A model generated the notes under the pieces. The model was not told where the DNA came from, searched no databases, and saw nothing but the letters and a program-made list of their open reading frames with translations. DNA of 64,000 nt, taken from assembly GCF_017255015.1 (NCBI RefSeq), contig NZ_JAFKCS010000011.1, positions 60,953 through 124,952 of the forward strand, in the 5' to 3' direction. A program made the translations under genes and the position numbers. Shown here one piece after another: positions 54,925-63,198 of the stretch; positions within the stretch are counted from its first letter, which is position 1; each line of letters opens with the position of its first letter. This stretch comes from Bowmanella yangjiangensis. GTDB lineage: Bacteria > Pseudomonadota > Gammaproteobacteria > Enterobacterales > Alteromonadaceae.

Positions 54925-55035
54925 TTGAACTTTCCATTGAACTTCTATTAATAAGCCGGGTCATATCCTATGAATGTTGTTTCCTCTCTCCCTGGGCCCG
55001 ATTTCGCTAGCGCATTAGAAATTGGGCTTTTTTTT
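54925..55035 (+). ncRNA. Candidate small RNA or attenuated leader before the M2 peptidase
   Basis: A possible promoter TTGAAC (54925-54930) - 17 nt - TTAATA (54948-54953) is followed by an intrinsic terminator: GCCCGATTTC (54996-55005) paired with GAAATTGGGC (55018-55027), then eight T (55028-55035). No plus-strand gene ends here, so the terminator should belong to a short transcript of about 75 nt, or to a leader that attenuates the peptidase gene 150 nt downstream. A 14-bp palindrome CCATGAATTCATGG (54910-54923) adjoins the -35 element. Confidence 0.35.
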
Positions 55036-55187
55036 GTCTGCGGTAACCTGCGGCTATTATTCCATCAATTGGTTTATTCATCCCTACAGGCCACTTATAC
55101 TGGCTTTTCCTAAAGCCGAATCTGTTTTTTGGATTCCTGCTCTGGGCTTAATAAAAGCAATAGCTAACAATAAAAGGACCTACCCGC

Positions 55188-57032
55188 ATGCCTCGCACCA
55201 AACGCAGATTAACCTTGACCATGCTAGGAATGGCAGCCATTTTGACTGGCTGTCAGCAAGACTCTAAAGCTGAACATCCATCCCCAGCTACCGAACAACA
55301 AAAAGTTCCCAGTGCCAACGATGCCAAAGCCTTTATCCAGGCCGCACAAACCGAGATTGAAAAGCTACAAATACCGGCGTCGCAAGCCGCCTGGGCCTAC
55401 GCCACTTATATCAATCAGGATACGGCGGCAGTGTCAGCGTATTTAGGTGAAAAACTGTCTGTACGTACCGCTGAGCTAGCGAAAGAAGCGGCTCAGTTTA
55501 ATCATGTAGAAGTCGATGCCGATACGCGCCGCCAGTTAAATTTACTATTAAATTCCTTTGTCCTGGCTCCTCCTTCCCAGGCAGATAAATCTGAGCGTCT
55601 GGCACAGATCTCTTCTGAGCTGGATGGTATGTATGGTAAAGGCAAATATTGCCGCGAAAACGGCGAATGCTGGGATCTGGGACAAATGACCGCCAAGATG
55701 GCCAGAAGCAGAGACAACGAGTTACTGCTGGAGGTCTGGAATGGCTGGCGCCAGATATCCGTGCCCATGAAGCCCTTGTATGAAGAGATGGTTGGCCTGG
55801 CCAATGAAGGAGCCAGAGAATTAGGTTTTGCCGATACCAGCGAGCTGTGGCGCGGCAAATACGATATGCCAGCCGATGAGTTTGCCACCGAGCTGGACAG
55901 AACCTGGAACCAGGTCAAGCCATTCTACGACGCCCTGCATTGCCATGTTCGGGCGAAGTTAGGTGACTATTACGGTACCGATGTCGTACCGCAGGACAAG
56001 CCCATTCCAGCCCATCTGCTTGGTAATATGTGGGCTCAAAGCTGGGGCAACATCTACGATCTGGTTAAACCCGAACGTAAAATGCAAGTGCCTGATGTGA
56101 CCAAGGCGTTAAAAGCACAGGGCTACGACGAAATCAAAATGGTCAAGCAGGCCGAGTCTTTCTTTACCTCCCTGGGTTTTGAACCTTTGCCGGAAACCTT
56201 CTGGCAGCGTTCGCAGTTTGTTCAGCCCAAAGACCGCGATGTGATTTGCCACGCGTCGGCCTGGGATATCGACGATCAGGATGATCTGCGCATTAAAATG
56301 TGTATACAGAAAACCGGTGAGGAATTTAATGTTATTCACCATGAGTTGGGGCATAACTTCTATCAACGTGCCTACAAAAATCAGCCCCTGCTCTATCGTG
56401 GTTCGGCCAATGATGGCTTCCATGAAGCAATTGGTGACACCATAGCTTTGTCCATTACACCTAAGTATTTAAAACAAATTGGCCTGATAGACGAGATACC
56501 TGATGAATCCAATGATTTAGGTATGTTGATGCAGGTTGCACTGGATAAAATTGCTTTTGTACCTTTTGGCCTGATGGTGGACCAATGGCGCTGGAAGGTA
56601 TTTTCCGGCGAAATTAAGCCTCAGGATTACAATAAAGCCTGGTGGGAACTGCGCGAAAAATATCAAGGCGTTATAGCGCCGGTAGCCCGTGACGAGAATG
56701 CATTTGACCCTGGGGCTAAATACCATGTTCCCGGCAATACCCCCTATACCCGTTATTTCCTGGCGCATATTCTGCAATTCCAGTTCCATAAAGCCTTATG
56801 TGAGATCGCTCAGGATCAAGGTCCTGTGCATCGTTGCTCAATTTATGCCAGTAAAGAAGCGGGGAGAGCGCTGAATGATATGCTGGAAATGGGTATGAGT
56901 AAGCCTTGGCAGGACGCACTGGAGACGTTGACTGGCTCCAGGCAGTTGGATGCCACCGCGATTCTGGACTATTTTGCCCCCTTAAAGGCCTGGCTTGATG
57001 AACAAAACCAGGGACGTCAATGTGGCTGGTAA
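55188..57032 (+). CDS. M2-family peptidyl-dipeptidase (ACE-like), lipoprotein
   Basis: A 614-residue zinc peptidase with a lipoprotein signal ending at ILTGC (C22). The zinc site is H385-E386-L-G-H389 with the third ligand in FHEAIGD about 25 residues later. SWGNIYDLVKP and PNTPYTRYFLAHILQFQFHKALC are characteristic of the angiotensin-converting-enzyme family, which removes C-terminal dipeptides. AAGGAC precedes the ATG. It is anchored in the cell envelope and should act on external peptides. It faces the SixA-like and TonB receptor genes and may be functionally tied to the latter. Confidence 0.93.
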   Translation: MPRTKRRLTLTMLGMAAILTGCQQDSKAEHPSPATEQQKVPSANDAKAFIQAAQTEIEKLQIPASQAAWAYATYINQDTAAVSAYLGEKLSVRTAELAKEAAQFNHVEVDADTRRQLNLLLNSFVLAPPSQADKSERLAQISSELDGMYGKGKYCRENGECWDLGQMTAKMARSRDNELLLEVWNGWRQISVPMKPLYEEMVGLANEGARELGFADTSELWRGKYDMPADEFATELDRTWNQVKPFYDALHCHVRAKLGDYYGTDVVPQDKPIPAHLLGNMWAQSWGNIYDLVKPERKMQVPDVTKALKAQGYDEIKMVKQAESFFTSLGFEPLPETFWQRSQFVQPKDRDVICHASAWDIDDQDDLRIKMCIQKTGEEFNVIHHELGHNFYQRAYKNQPLLYRGSANDGFHEAIGDTIALSITPKYLKQIGLIDEIPDESNDLGMLMQVALDKIAFVPFGLMVDQWRWKVFSGEIKPQDYNKAWWELREKYQGVIAPVARDENAFDPGAKYHVPGNTPYTRYFLAHILQFQFHKALCEIAQDQGPVHRCSIYASKEAGRALNDMLEMGMSKPWQDALETLTGSRQLDATAILDYFAPLKAWLDEQNQGRQCGW

Positions 57033-57091
57033 GTAAATTCAGGCATAACCCCCATGTCTTAACGGGGTTGGCTATGCCCTTTCTTTAGTGA

Positions 57092-57580
57092 CTATTCAGG
57101 CTGTTTTGGTGGTATCTTTATGTCCGCTAATACAGCCTGCTTTGGGGTTAACTTATCCCAGTGCTCCGTTTGCCAGCGCAACGTCACTATCGCCCCCGTA
57201 ACAATATTACCTATCTCTTTGCCCGTGCTGATATCTACCAGTTCATTAAGCCCTGGATTATGGCCAAATAGCCAGATATGTTGATGCCCTTCATGCAGGG
57301 TGTTCAAGTAGTCAAAAAGTCGCTGTCCACTGGCTTCATAAAGTGCCCAGTCTAAATGCAGTTTGTCCATGGGGATCGCTAGCTGTTTTAGGTAGTAAAG
57401 CGCCGTACTATAGGTTCTGACAGCCGGAGAACAACATATGAGATCAGGGACAAAACACTCAGTCGTTGTGGCCATTAAGGCTGCGTCACGATACCCCCGG
57501 TGGTTAAGTGGCCGGAACATATCGGTAATCTCGTACTTCCAACTGGATTTTGCATGACGAAATAGGCTGACTTGCTTCAT
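57092..57580 (-). CDS. SixA-like histidine phosphatase
   Basis: A 162-residue histidine phosphatase of the phosphoglycerate-mutase fold. It opens MKQVSLFRHAKSSW with the catalytic RHxK motif, continues CSPAVRTYSTA (phosphate-binding arginine) and has the second histidine in LFGHNPGLNEL. SixA removes phosphate from histidine phosphotransfer proteins; bacterial relatives act on other small phosphates. The longer frame from 57658 runs through the upstream receptor terminator and lacks family similarity, so the ATG at 57580 is used although its ribosome site is weak. It lies downstream of the TonB receptor on the same strand. Confidence 0.85.
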   Translation of the reverse strand: MKQVSLFRHAKSSWKYEITDMFRPLNHRGYRDAALMATTTECFVPDLICCSPAVRTYSTALYYLKQLAIPMDKLHLDWALYEASGQRLFDYLNTLHEGHQHIWLFGHNPGLNELVDISTGKEIGNIVTGAIVTLRWQTEHWDKLTPKQAVLADIKIPPKQPE

Positions 57581-57647
57581 AAGGTATTGATGTAAAAAGG
57601 CTATATGGGCAACTCTATCCTGCCTGGTGTGCTTTGCAAGAAAAGAA

Positions 57648-57670
57648 AAAGCCCTCATTTGGAGGGCTTT
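57648..57670 (-). terminator. Terminator after the third TonB receptor
   Basis: AAAGCCCTC / GAGGGCTTT with a five-base loop lies 8 nt after the receptor stop and is followed on the minus strand by TTTTTC. It lies upstream of the phosphatase start at 57580 and confirms that the phosphatase has its own start of translation beyond it. Confidence 0.85.
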
Positions 57671-57677
57671 AAGGCAA

Positions 57678-60098
57678 TCAGAATCTCGCTCTTAGGGTGA
57701 CTCCAAAGGTGCGGGGCTGATTGGTACGGTAGGCCAACCTAGCACGCCCACCGCGCTCGCGATCAAATGACAAGTTGGCATTTTCATCCGTTACGTTATT
57801 GATGTACAACACGGCCTCCCAAGTGTCGTACACCAGTCCGGCACTTAAGTTCAGGGTGTTGTAAGCGTCCAGCTCCAGATCCAGGGCCGTTACGTCAGTA
57901 CCACTGGCACCGCCAAAGGGTAATCCGGAAACAAAATTACCGGCACCTTCAACCTGATCGCTGGGCTGGGTAATTCTATCCCCTATGTACTGGAACGAAG
58001 CAGACACATAAGTATCGTTAGCGCCCAGCAATGGCGAGTCAAAATCATAGGTACCTGCCAGGGCAAACTGCACTTCTGGCACAGACGCCAAGCGATTGCC
58101 CTCTTCGACACCCCCCAACACATTGCCGTCTCCGTCCCTTACGGTACTATCAAACTCTGCCTGTACAAAACTACCCGATAAGGTGACAAACAGGTTATCG
58201 GTGGCTCTTCGCGTCAACTCATATTCAAGACCAACGGTATGGGCTTCGGGTACGTTAAACGAAATTCTTGATGAGCAGGAACCGGCATCCAAGGTGACCT
58301 GAAGGTCGCTGATGTCGGTGTAGAACAGCGCCATATTAGCCCCCCAACGCTTGGCGCTGGCTTTCATACCCACTTCATAGTTGACCAGTTTCTCGTCATC
58401 ATAATTCTGAAAACTACCAAAGGTTTGCAGGTCTGAGCCTTGGCATAGGGTTTCATTGAGCGGATCATTCACCCCCCCAAGTCTGAAGCCCTGGGATATC
58501 TGGGCATTCAGATTAACCGTTTCATTTAGCTCATAGTTGGCAATGAAGCGTGAAGTAAAACCATCGGATGACGTGGAATCAACTTGATCATCACCATTTG
58601 CAAATAAACCGCCAGTGGTGAATCGTCGCTCTTCTTCATAGTCATAGAAGCGGCTGCCTAACACCAGGTTAAGCTTGTCATTAACGTCATAGGTCAATTC
58701 ACCGAATACCGACTTCTGATTCAAATCATAAGGTAGATCCGCGTTATAGGGAGAGTTCATTGGAAAGCCGTTAGCAACTGCCGCCGATGTTCCTTCTCCC
58801 AGTACCGCATCAGTGAAAGCATCGTAGCCAGGAGTTGGCAAACGTTGGCTGTATTGGCGCTGGGTATCTGAATAAAACACCCCGAACAACCACTGCAGTG
58901 CAGAGTCGGTATTGGAACTAAAGCGCAGTTCTACCGTATCTTGTTCAACCTGAGTGCGGTCACGCAGGTTGGAGGGTAAAAGCACCGCGGCATCCGGAAA
59001 GCCCAGATCCACACTAACACTGCCACTTAATGCACTGGCATCACGGCTAACCATAATATCCCTGTCCGTATAGCTATATACGAAGGTCATATCCGCACTG
59101 CCAAGCTCCCACTCGGCAGTGATATCAGCAATCAGGGTTTCATCTTTGAAACCTTCATCCAACAGCAAATACTGTTCACGCTCACCTAATTGAATTGCAG
59201 GACGGGTGGTGGTGTAGGGATTAGCAAACATGTTGAAGACTTCCTGGCGGTTAAAGCCATCAACGTCAATTTCCTGGTAGACCACCCTTGGCGTAATCGT
59301 CAGTTGATCTGTTGCCCACCAGGTCAAGGCCAAACGGCCGCCGGTGCGGCTGCCGCCATTGACATCATTCTTACGACTTCCGTTTTCACCTAGCGCATCA
59401 ATAAAACCGGCATACTCGGTGGTATAAACAACCGCACGCATGGCCAACTTATCATCCACTAAAGGTACATTCACCATACCTTTAATATGCCCGCCTGTAT
59501 CACCATCTGTTACGGAATTTAAGTTTAGTTCAAGGCTTCCAGCCAACTCATCGGCTTCTGGCTGGTTGGTAATATAACGAATGGTGCCACCAATGGAGCC
59601 CGAACCAAACAGAGTACCTTGCGGGCCACGCAGTGTTTCTACCCGGTTCAGATCATACAGATCCAAATCAGGGGTAAACAGGGAAAGCGAAATGACGCTT
59701 TCATCCAGATACACACCGACCTGCTCTTTTACCCCAGGCTGGTCTCGAACTACCTGCCCGGCAGAGACACCACGAATAGCAACCTGGCTTTGCCCGGGGC
59801 CTAAGTTTTGAATAGATAAACCTGCTACATTGCGCGACAACTCTTCCAAATTGGTTGCCCCCGCTCTTTCAATGTCAGCTTGTGATTGCGCGTTAATGGA
59901 AAATGGTACTTCCTGCAAGGTAGAAGCACGTTTGGTGGCGGTGACCATTATCACCTCCACGTCGTTTTCTTTTTCTTCCTGTGCCGCGTTTTGCTGCTGC
60001 GCGACAGCCTGCGTACCTTGCAATAATCCGAATAATGAAATACCGAACAAACCTAGCTTAATGGCTTTGTTCAGTGGCTTGAGTTGTGTGTCCATCAT
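57678..60098 (-). CDS. TonB-dependent receptor beside the M2 peptidase
   Basis: An 806-residue outer-membrane receptor. The signal peptide ends near AVAQQ, followed by the TonB box VEVIMVTATKR, a plug domain (VPFSINAQSQADIERAG, VAIRGVSAGQV, DLNRVETLRGPQGTLFGSGS) and a barrel ending in GVTLRARF. The plug is of the common FecA-like/siderophore-like type, so iron compounds are possible. The nearby M2 peptidase and a LysR-type box shared with the peptide locus suggest peptides instead. GGAG precedes two adjacent ATG codons; the first is used. Confidence 0.93.
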   Translation of the reverse strand: MMDTQLKPLNKAIKLGLFGISLFGLLQGTQAVAQQQNAAQEEKENDVEVIMVTATKRASTLQEVPFSINAQSQADIERAGATNLEELSRNVAGLSIQNLGPGQSQVAIRGVSAGQVVRDQPGVKEQVGVYLDESVISLSLFTPDLDLYDLNRVETLRGPQGTLFGSGSIGGTIRYITNQPEADELAGSLELNLNSVTDGDTGGHIKGMVNVPLVDDKLAMRAVVYTTEYAGFIDALGENGSRKNDVNGGSRTGGRLALTWWATDQLTITPRVVYQEIDVDGFNRQEVFNMFANPYTTTRPAIQLGEREQYLLLDEGFKDETLIADITAEWELGSADMTFVYSYTDRDIMVSRDASALSGSVSVDLGFPDAAVLLPSNLRDRTQVEQDTVELRFSSNTDSALQWLFGVFYSDTQRQYSQRLPTPGYDAFTDAVLGEGTSAAVANGFPMNSPYNADLPYDLNQKSVFGELTYDVNDKLNLVLGSRFYDYEEERRFTTGGLFANGDDQVDSTSSDGFTSRFIANYELNETVNLNAQISQGFRLGGVNDPLNETLCQGSDLQTFGSFQNYDDEKLVNYEVGMKASAKRWGANMALFYTDISDLQVTLDAGSCSSRISFNVPEAHTVGLEYELTRRATDNLFVTLSGSFVQAEFDSTVRDGDGNVLGGVEEGNRLASVPEVQFALAGTYDFDSPLLGANDTYVSASFQYIGDRITQPSDQVEGAGNFVSGLPFGGASGTDVTALDLELDAYNTLNLSAGLVYDTWEAVLYINNVTDENANLSFDRERGGRARLAYRTNQPRTFGVTLRARF

Positions 60099-60181
60099 GC
60101 TTCTCCAAGATAGAATTGTATTTTTTTGGATTGAAGCCCCATTACCTGGCAGAAAACTGTCGAGATTTTGAGCAGATAATT

Positions 60182-60204
60182 CGTCATAACAACAACTTAT
60201 GACG
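60182..60204. promoter_or_regulatory. Third CATAA-N7-TTATG box, upstream of the receptor
   Basis: CGTCATAA (60182-60189) and TTATGACG (60197-60204) form a perfect 8-7-8 palindrome about 84 nt before the receptor start. Its core CATAACAACAACTTATG (60185-60201) repeats the form of the two boxes at 6621 and 6766, including the T-N11-A spacing. Confidence 0.5.
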
Positions 60205-60224
60205 TTTCGGGGATGGAATTAAAG

Positions 60225-60262
60225 CTAGATGACAACTGGCAACTTTGCCAATTGTCATCTAG
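60225..60262. repeat. Long near-perfect palindrome between NhaC and receptor genes
   Basis: CTAGATGACAACTGGCAA (60225-60242) pairs with TTGCCAATTGTCATCTAG (60245-60262) across a two-base loop, 17 of 18 bases matching. It lies 34 nt beyond the NhaC stop and about 127 nt before the receptor start. No T run follows on either strand. It may be a terminator-like or boundary structure, or an operator. Confidence 0.75.
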
Positions 60263-60295
60263 TAAATTGCGAGAAAAATAAGATTTAGTTAAATA

Positions 60296-62017
60296 CTACT
60301 GGGCAAAAAAGGTTGCCACAGTCCATAGCAGTGCAGCGGCGGTGGCGGCCAGACCAGCAGGGAATAACTGAGATTTAACATGATCCATCAGGTCACAGCC
60401 GGTGGTCATGGCACTTAAAATAGTGGAATCCGATATCGGCGAACACTGGTCGCCATACACACTGCCATTGAGTACCGTGGCAAAACAAATGGCCATATAC
60501 AGCTCAGGATTCGCCAGTTGCTGGTCCTGGGCAATCACCCACGCCAGCGGCATCGCCAAGGGGAAAGCAATAGCATAGGTTCCCCAACTGGTGCCGGTAG
60601 AAAATGCGATGACCATAGTGATGAGCTGCAAAATCACGGGTAGCGCCCAAAACGGTACACTCTCACCAAGCAGGTCCACCATATACAGGCCACCACCAAT
60701 ATATTTACTGATACCGCCAATGGTTATCGCCAGCATCAACACAATAGACGCGACCACCACAGACTTTAACCCATCGCCAAAACCATCCAGCAATTGCTCC
60801 AGGGTCATACCTTTAAATAACGCAATAGAAGCCGCCAATATTAGTGCCGTACCAAAGGCCCAGTTAACTTTGGGTGTACCTAGTACCACAAAAGTCCCTA
60901 CCGCAATGCAGAGCAGCACCGCTAAAGGCACAACGAATTCCCAGATACTGGCCTTGTAATGTTCGGGGACTTTCACCTTATGCAGCTCTCCGCTGCTCAT
61001 CGGCCGTGCTGTCGGCGCGTCCAACTGACCAGTTTTGGCCGCTCTTTGGTGTGCGTTACGTAATCTTCGTCCTGAAAAGGTAAAGATATTCAAACTCATC
61101 AACAAGGTACCAAAAACCGCCAGGATGGCATAAAAACTAAATGGAATGCTGTCGAAGAAAAAAGCAATGCGATCGGCTTCGGTGGCCAAAAATGCCACAC
61201 CTGGTACAAAAATAAAGGCTTGAACGTAGGCAGGCCAAGCATTAAATGCCATGACCGCGGCGATGGGAGATGCAGTGGAGTCTACGACATAGCTCAGTTC
61301 CTCGTGGCTGACCCCAGCCTTGTCAGCAATAGGTCTGACAGTGGTACCAACCAATACCGTACTGATAGTGCCGCCCTGAAAGAAAATCACCCCTAACAAC
61401 CAGGTGACGAGCTTGGCAGAACGCGGTCCGCGAACAAAATGGCGGGTCATCGTCTGAGCAAAGGCTTGGGCCGCGCCTGTCTTTGCCCAGATCCCGGTTA
61501 AGCCACCCAATAGCCACAAGTACAAAATCAAAATCCCGGCCGCACTGGGTGTGGCAAGACTGGGGATCAACACCTTATCAGTAATATCAAACTGACCAAT
61601 CATAAAGGCGCCGGTGACTATCCCTGCCAGCAAGGCCACTATGGGCTCGCGGCAAATCAGGCACAAGGCGATAGTCACAAATGCCGGTAGCAAAGACCAC
61701 AAACCGTAGTGGAAGTCGGCCTGGAGCATCATCACCTGGCCGTCTTCTTTCATTACCCATTGTTTCTTTAACTCAGGCTCCCCCTGAATCTTGTCTAGGT
61801 TTGCCTGACGAAGTGGCGAATCCTGATAAGCAACGACTTGGTCTACTGGCAACACATCGCCTTTATTGCGATACATAAGCCGTCCGGCGTCATCACTGAA
61901 GGTTTCGTACAGGTAACTTTGTTCCTTCCATACCGGTTGCTGATAATGATGTGCCAGTAATGCTGCCGCCAAAGCCAACAGCAAAAAGCCCCAGGTCACA
62001 GAATTTCGAGTCAACAC
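60296..62017 (-). CDS. NhaC-family sodium/proton antiporter or ion-coupled carrier
   Basis: A 573-residue membrane protein with about a dozen helices. NhaC-family landmarks include [48 protein letters not shown] and [16 protein letters not shown] periplasmic insert of about 90 residues follows the first helix. The GTG at 62017 is chosen because GGGAG precedes it and the first helix then begins at once; an ATG at 62098 would add 27 residues of non-family sequence. Members exchange sodium for protons or, in some branches, carry amino acids or hydroxy acids. It lies upstream of the third TonB receptor on the same strand. Confidence 0.88.
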   Translation of the reverse strand: MLTRNSVTWGFLLLALAAALLAHHYQQPVWKEQSYLYETFSDDAGRLMYRNKGDVLPVDQVVAYQDSPLRQANLDKIQGEPELKKQWVMKEDGQVMMLQADFHYGLWSLLPAFVTIALCLICREPIVALLAGIVTGAFMIGQFDITDKVLIPSLATPSAAGILILYLWLLGGLTGIWAKTGAAQAFAQTMTRHFVRGPRSAKLVTWLLGVIFFQGGTISTVLVGTTVRPIADKAGVSHEELSYVVDSTASPIAAVMAFNAWPAYVQAFIFVPGVAFLATEADRIAFFFDSIPFSFYAILAVFGTLLMSLNIFTFSGRRLRNAHQRAAKTGQLDAPTARPMSSGELHKVKVPEHYKASIWEFVVPLAVLLCIAVGTFVVLGTPKVNWAFGTALILAASIALFKGMTLEQLLDGFGDGLKSVVVASIVLMLAITIGGISKYIGGGLYMVDLLGESVPFWALPVILQLITMVIAFSTGTSWGTYAIAFPLAMPLAWVIAQDQQLANPELYMAICFATVLNGSVYGDQCSPISDSTILSAMTTGCDLMDHVKSQLFPAGLAATAAALLWTVATFFAQ

Positions 62018-62180
62018 TGCTACTCCCGCCAAAATAAAAGAGTGAAAGCTAACATCTTTATAACAGTGAAGGCGAGCGCTTAAGTTTTTCCAGCCCATGC
62101 CTTTTTGTTATTGATATCCCCCTTGCCGCTATGAGGCTTAACCGTTAGGCTGATGCACCGGATCAACTGGCGGGACAGCC

Positions 62181-63107
62181 ATGCACGACCATCACCATCA
62201 TCACCACCACGGCCATAACGGTCAACAAAATATGGCGGTGGCATTTTTCCTCAACCTTGGCTTTGCCATCATTGAATTTATTGGCGGCTTGCTCACCAAC
62301 AGCACCGCCATCATGGCCGATGCCGTGCATGACCTGGGTGATGCGCTGTCCATTGGTTTTGCCTGGGGCATGGGACGTTACTCTGAACGCCCGGCCGACA
62401 ACCGCTTTACTTATGGATTTAGGCGTCTGTCGCTGCTATCTGCTCTGCTCAATGGCATGGTGCTTATTGGCGGCACAGCCTGGGTGCTTTATCAATCTAT
62501 TCCGCGCTTGTGGGACCCACAGATGCCGCATACATCAGGCATGCTAGGCTTAGCCATTTTAGGTATTGCAGTAAACGGTTATGCTGCCTGGCGTATGCAA
62601 GGTGGTAAGACCTTAAACGAGAAAGTGCTTAACTGGCATCTACTGGAAGATATGTTGGGTTGGGTGGCGGTCCTGATCGTTAGTATAGTGATGATGATTG
62701 TTGAGCTGCCAATACTCGACCCATTACTGGCCATCTGTTTCAGCTTGTTTATTTTATTCAATGTACTGCGCCATACAGCCAGCAGCGTCGGGTTGTTTTT
62801 GCAGCGTAGCCCTGATATCCAAATGCAGCAGGAAGTTGAGCAGGCCCTATTATCAATTCCTGATGTTACCGATATTCATCACTTACATTTCTGGTCGCTG
62901 GATGGTGAAAAGCATGTTTTGACTGTGCATCTGGTCAGTGCCCAAATGCTGTCTGCGCAGCAGTATCAGGCGTTAAAGCTGGCCGTGAATGAACGCTTGC
63001 AACCTTTTGAACTGGCGCACACCACCATTGAAATAGAACATCCAGAAGAAAACTGCCGTGACGCCAAACCAGAGAAAGAGCACGCCCACTGCGGACATGC
63101 TCATTAA
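62181..63107 (+). CDS. Cation diffusion facilitator, zinc/cobalt exporter type
   Basis: A 308-residue CDF transporter with six helices. The metal sites are visible in helix 2 (IMADAVHDLGDA) and helix 5 (NWHLLEDMLGW). The C-terminal cytoplasmic domain has DVTDIHHLHFWSLDGEKHV. The termini are unusually His-rich: MHDHHHHHHHGH at the start (seven consecutive histidines) and EHAHCGHAH at the end. These should bind zinc. It exports Zn or related divalent metals from the cytoplasm by proton exchange. Transcribed alone, divergent from the NhaC gene. Confidence 0.95.
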   Translation: MHDHHHHHHHGHNGQQNMAVAFFLNLGFAIIEFIGGLLTNSTAIMADAVHDLGDALSIGFAWGMGRYSERPADNRFTYGFRRLSLLSALLNGMVLIGGTAWVLYQSIPRLWDPQMPHTSGMLGLAILGIAVNGYAAWRMQGGKTLNEKVLNWHLLEDMLGWVAVLIVSIVMMIVELPILDPLLAICFSLFILFNVLRHTASSVGLFLQRSPDIQMQQEVEQALLSIPDVTDIHHLHFWSLDGEKHVLTVHLVSAQMLSAQQYQALKLAVNERLQPFELAHTTIEIEHPEENCRDAKPEKEHAHCGHAH

Positions 63108-63159
63108 CGGCTGCTTGTCTTTTTAGTGAGAAGGTCTTCAAGTCAGAAGCTAACAATAA

Positions 63160-63187
63160 AAAAACGGCGCCAAAGGGCGCCGTTTTT
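63160..63187. terminator. Bidirectional terminator between CDF and ybiT genes
   Basis: AAAAACGGCGCC / GGCGCCGTTTTT with a four-base loop lies between the two convergent genes, with T runs in both directions. Confidence 0.92.
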
Positions 63188-63198
63188 ATGAACTGCAC

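Noticed and set aside
57581..57658. N-terminal extension of the SixA-like protein
   Set aside because: It overlaps the terminator of the upstream receptor gene, and the RHxK catalytic motif should be close to the N-terminus.
62018..62098. ATG start for the NhaC-family carrier at 62098
   Set aside because: The extra 27 residues do not look like family sequence, and the GTG at 62017 has a strong GGGAG site; kept as an alternative only.
62181..62220. The run of histidine codons as a cloning tag artefact
   Set aside because: The tract continues directly into normal CDF sequence and is matched by a His-rich C-terminus, as in natural metal exporters; no vector sequence surrounds it.
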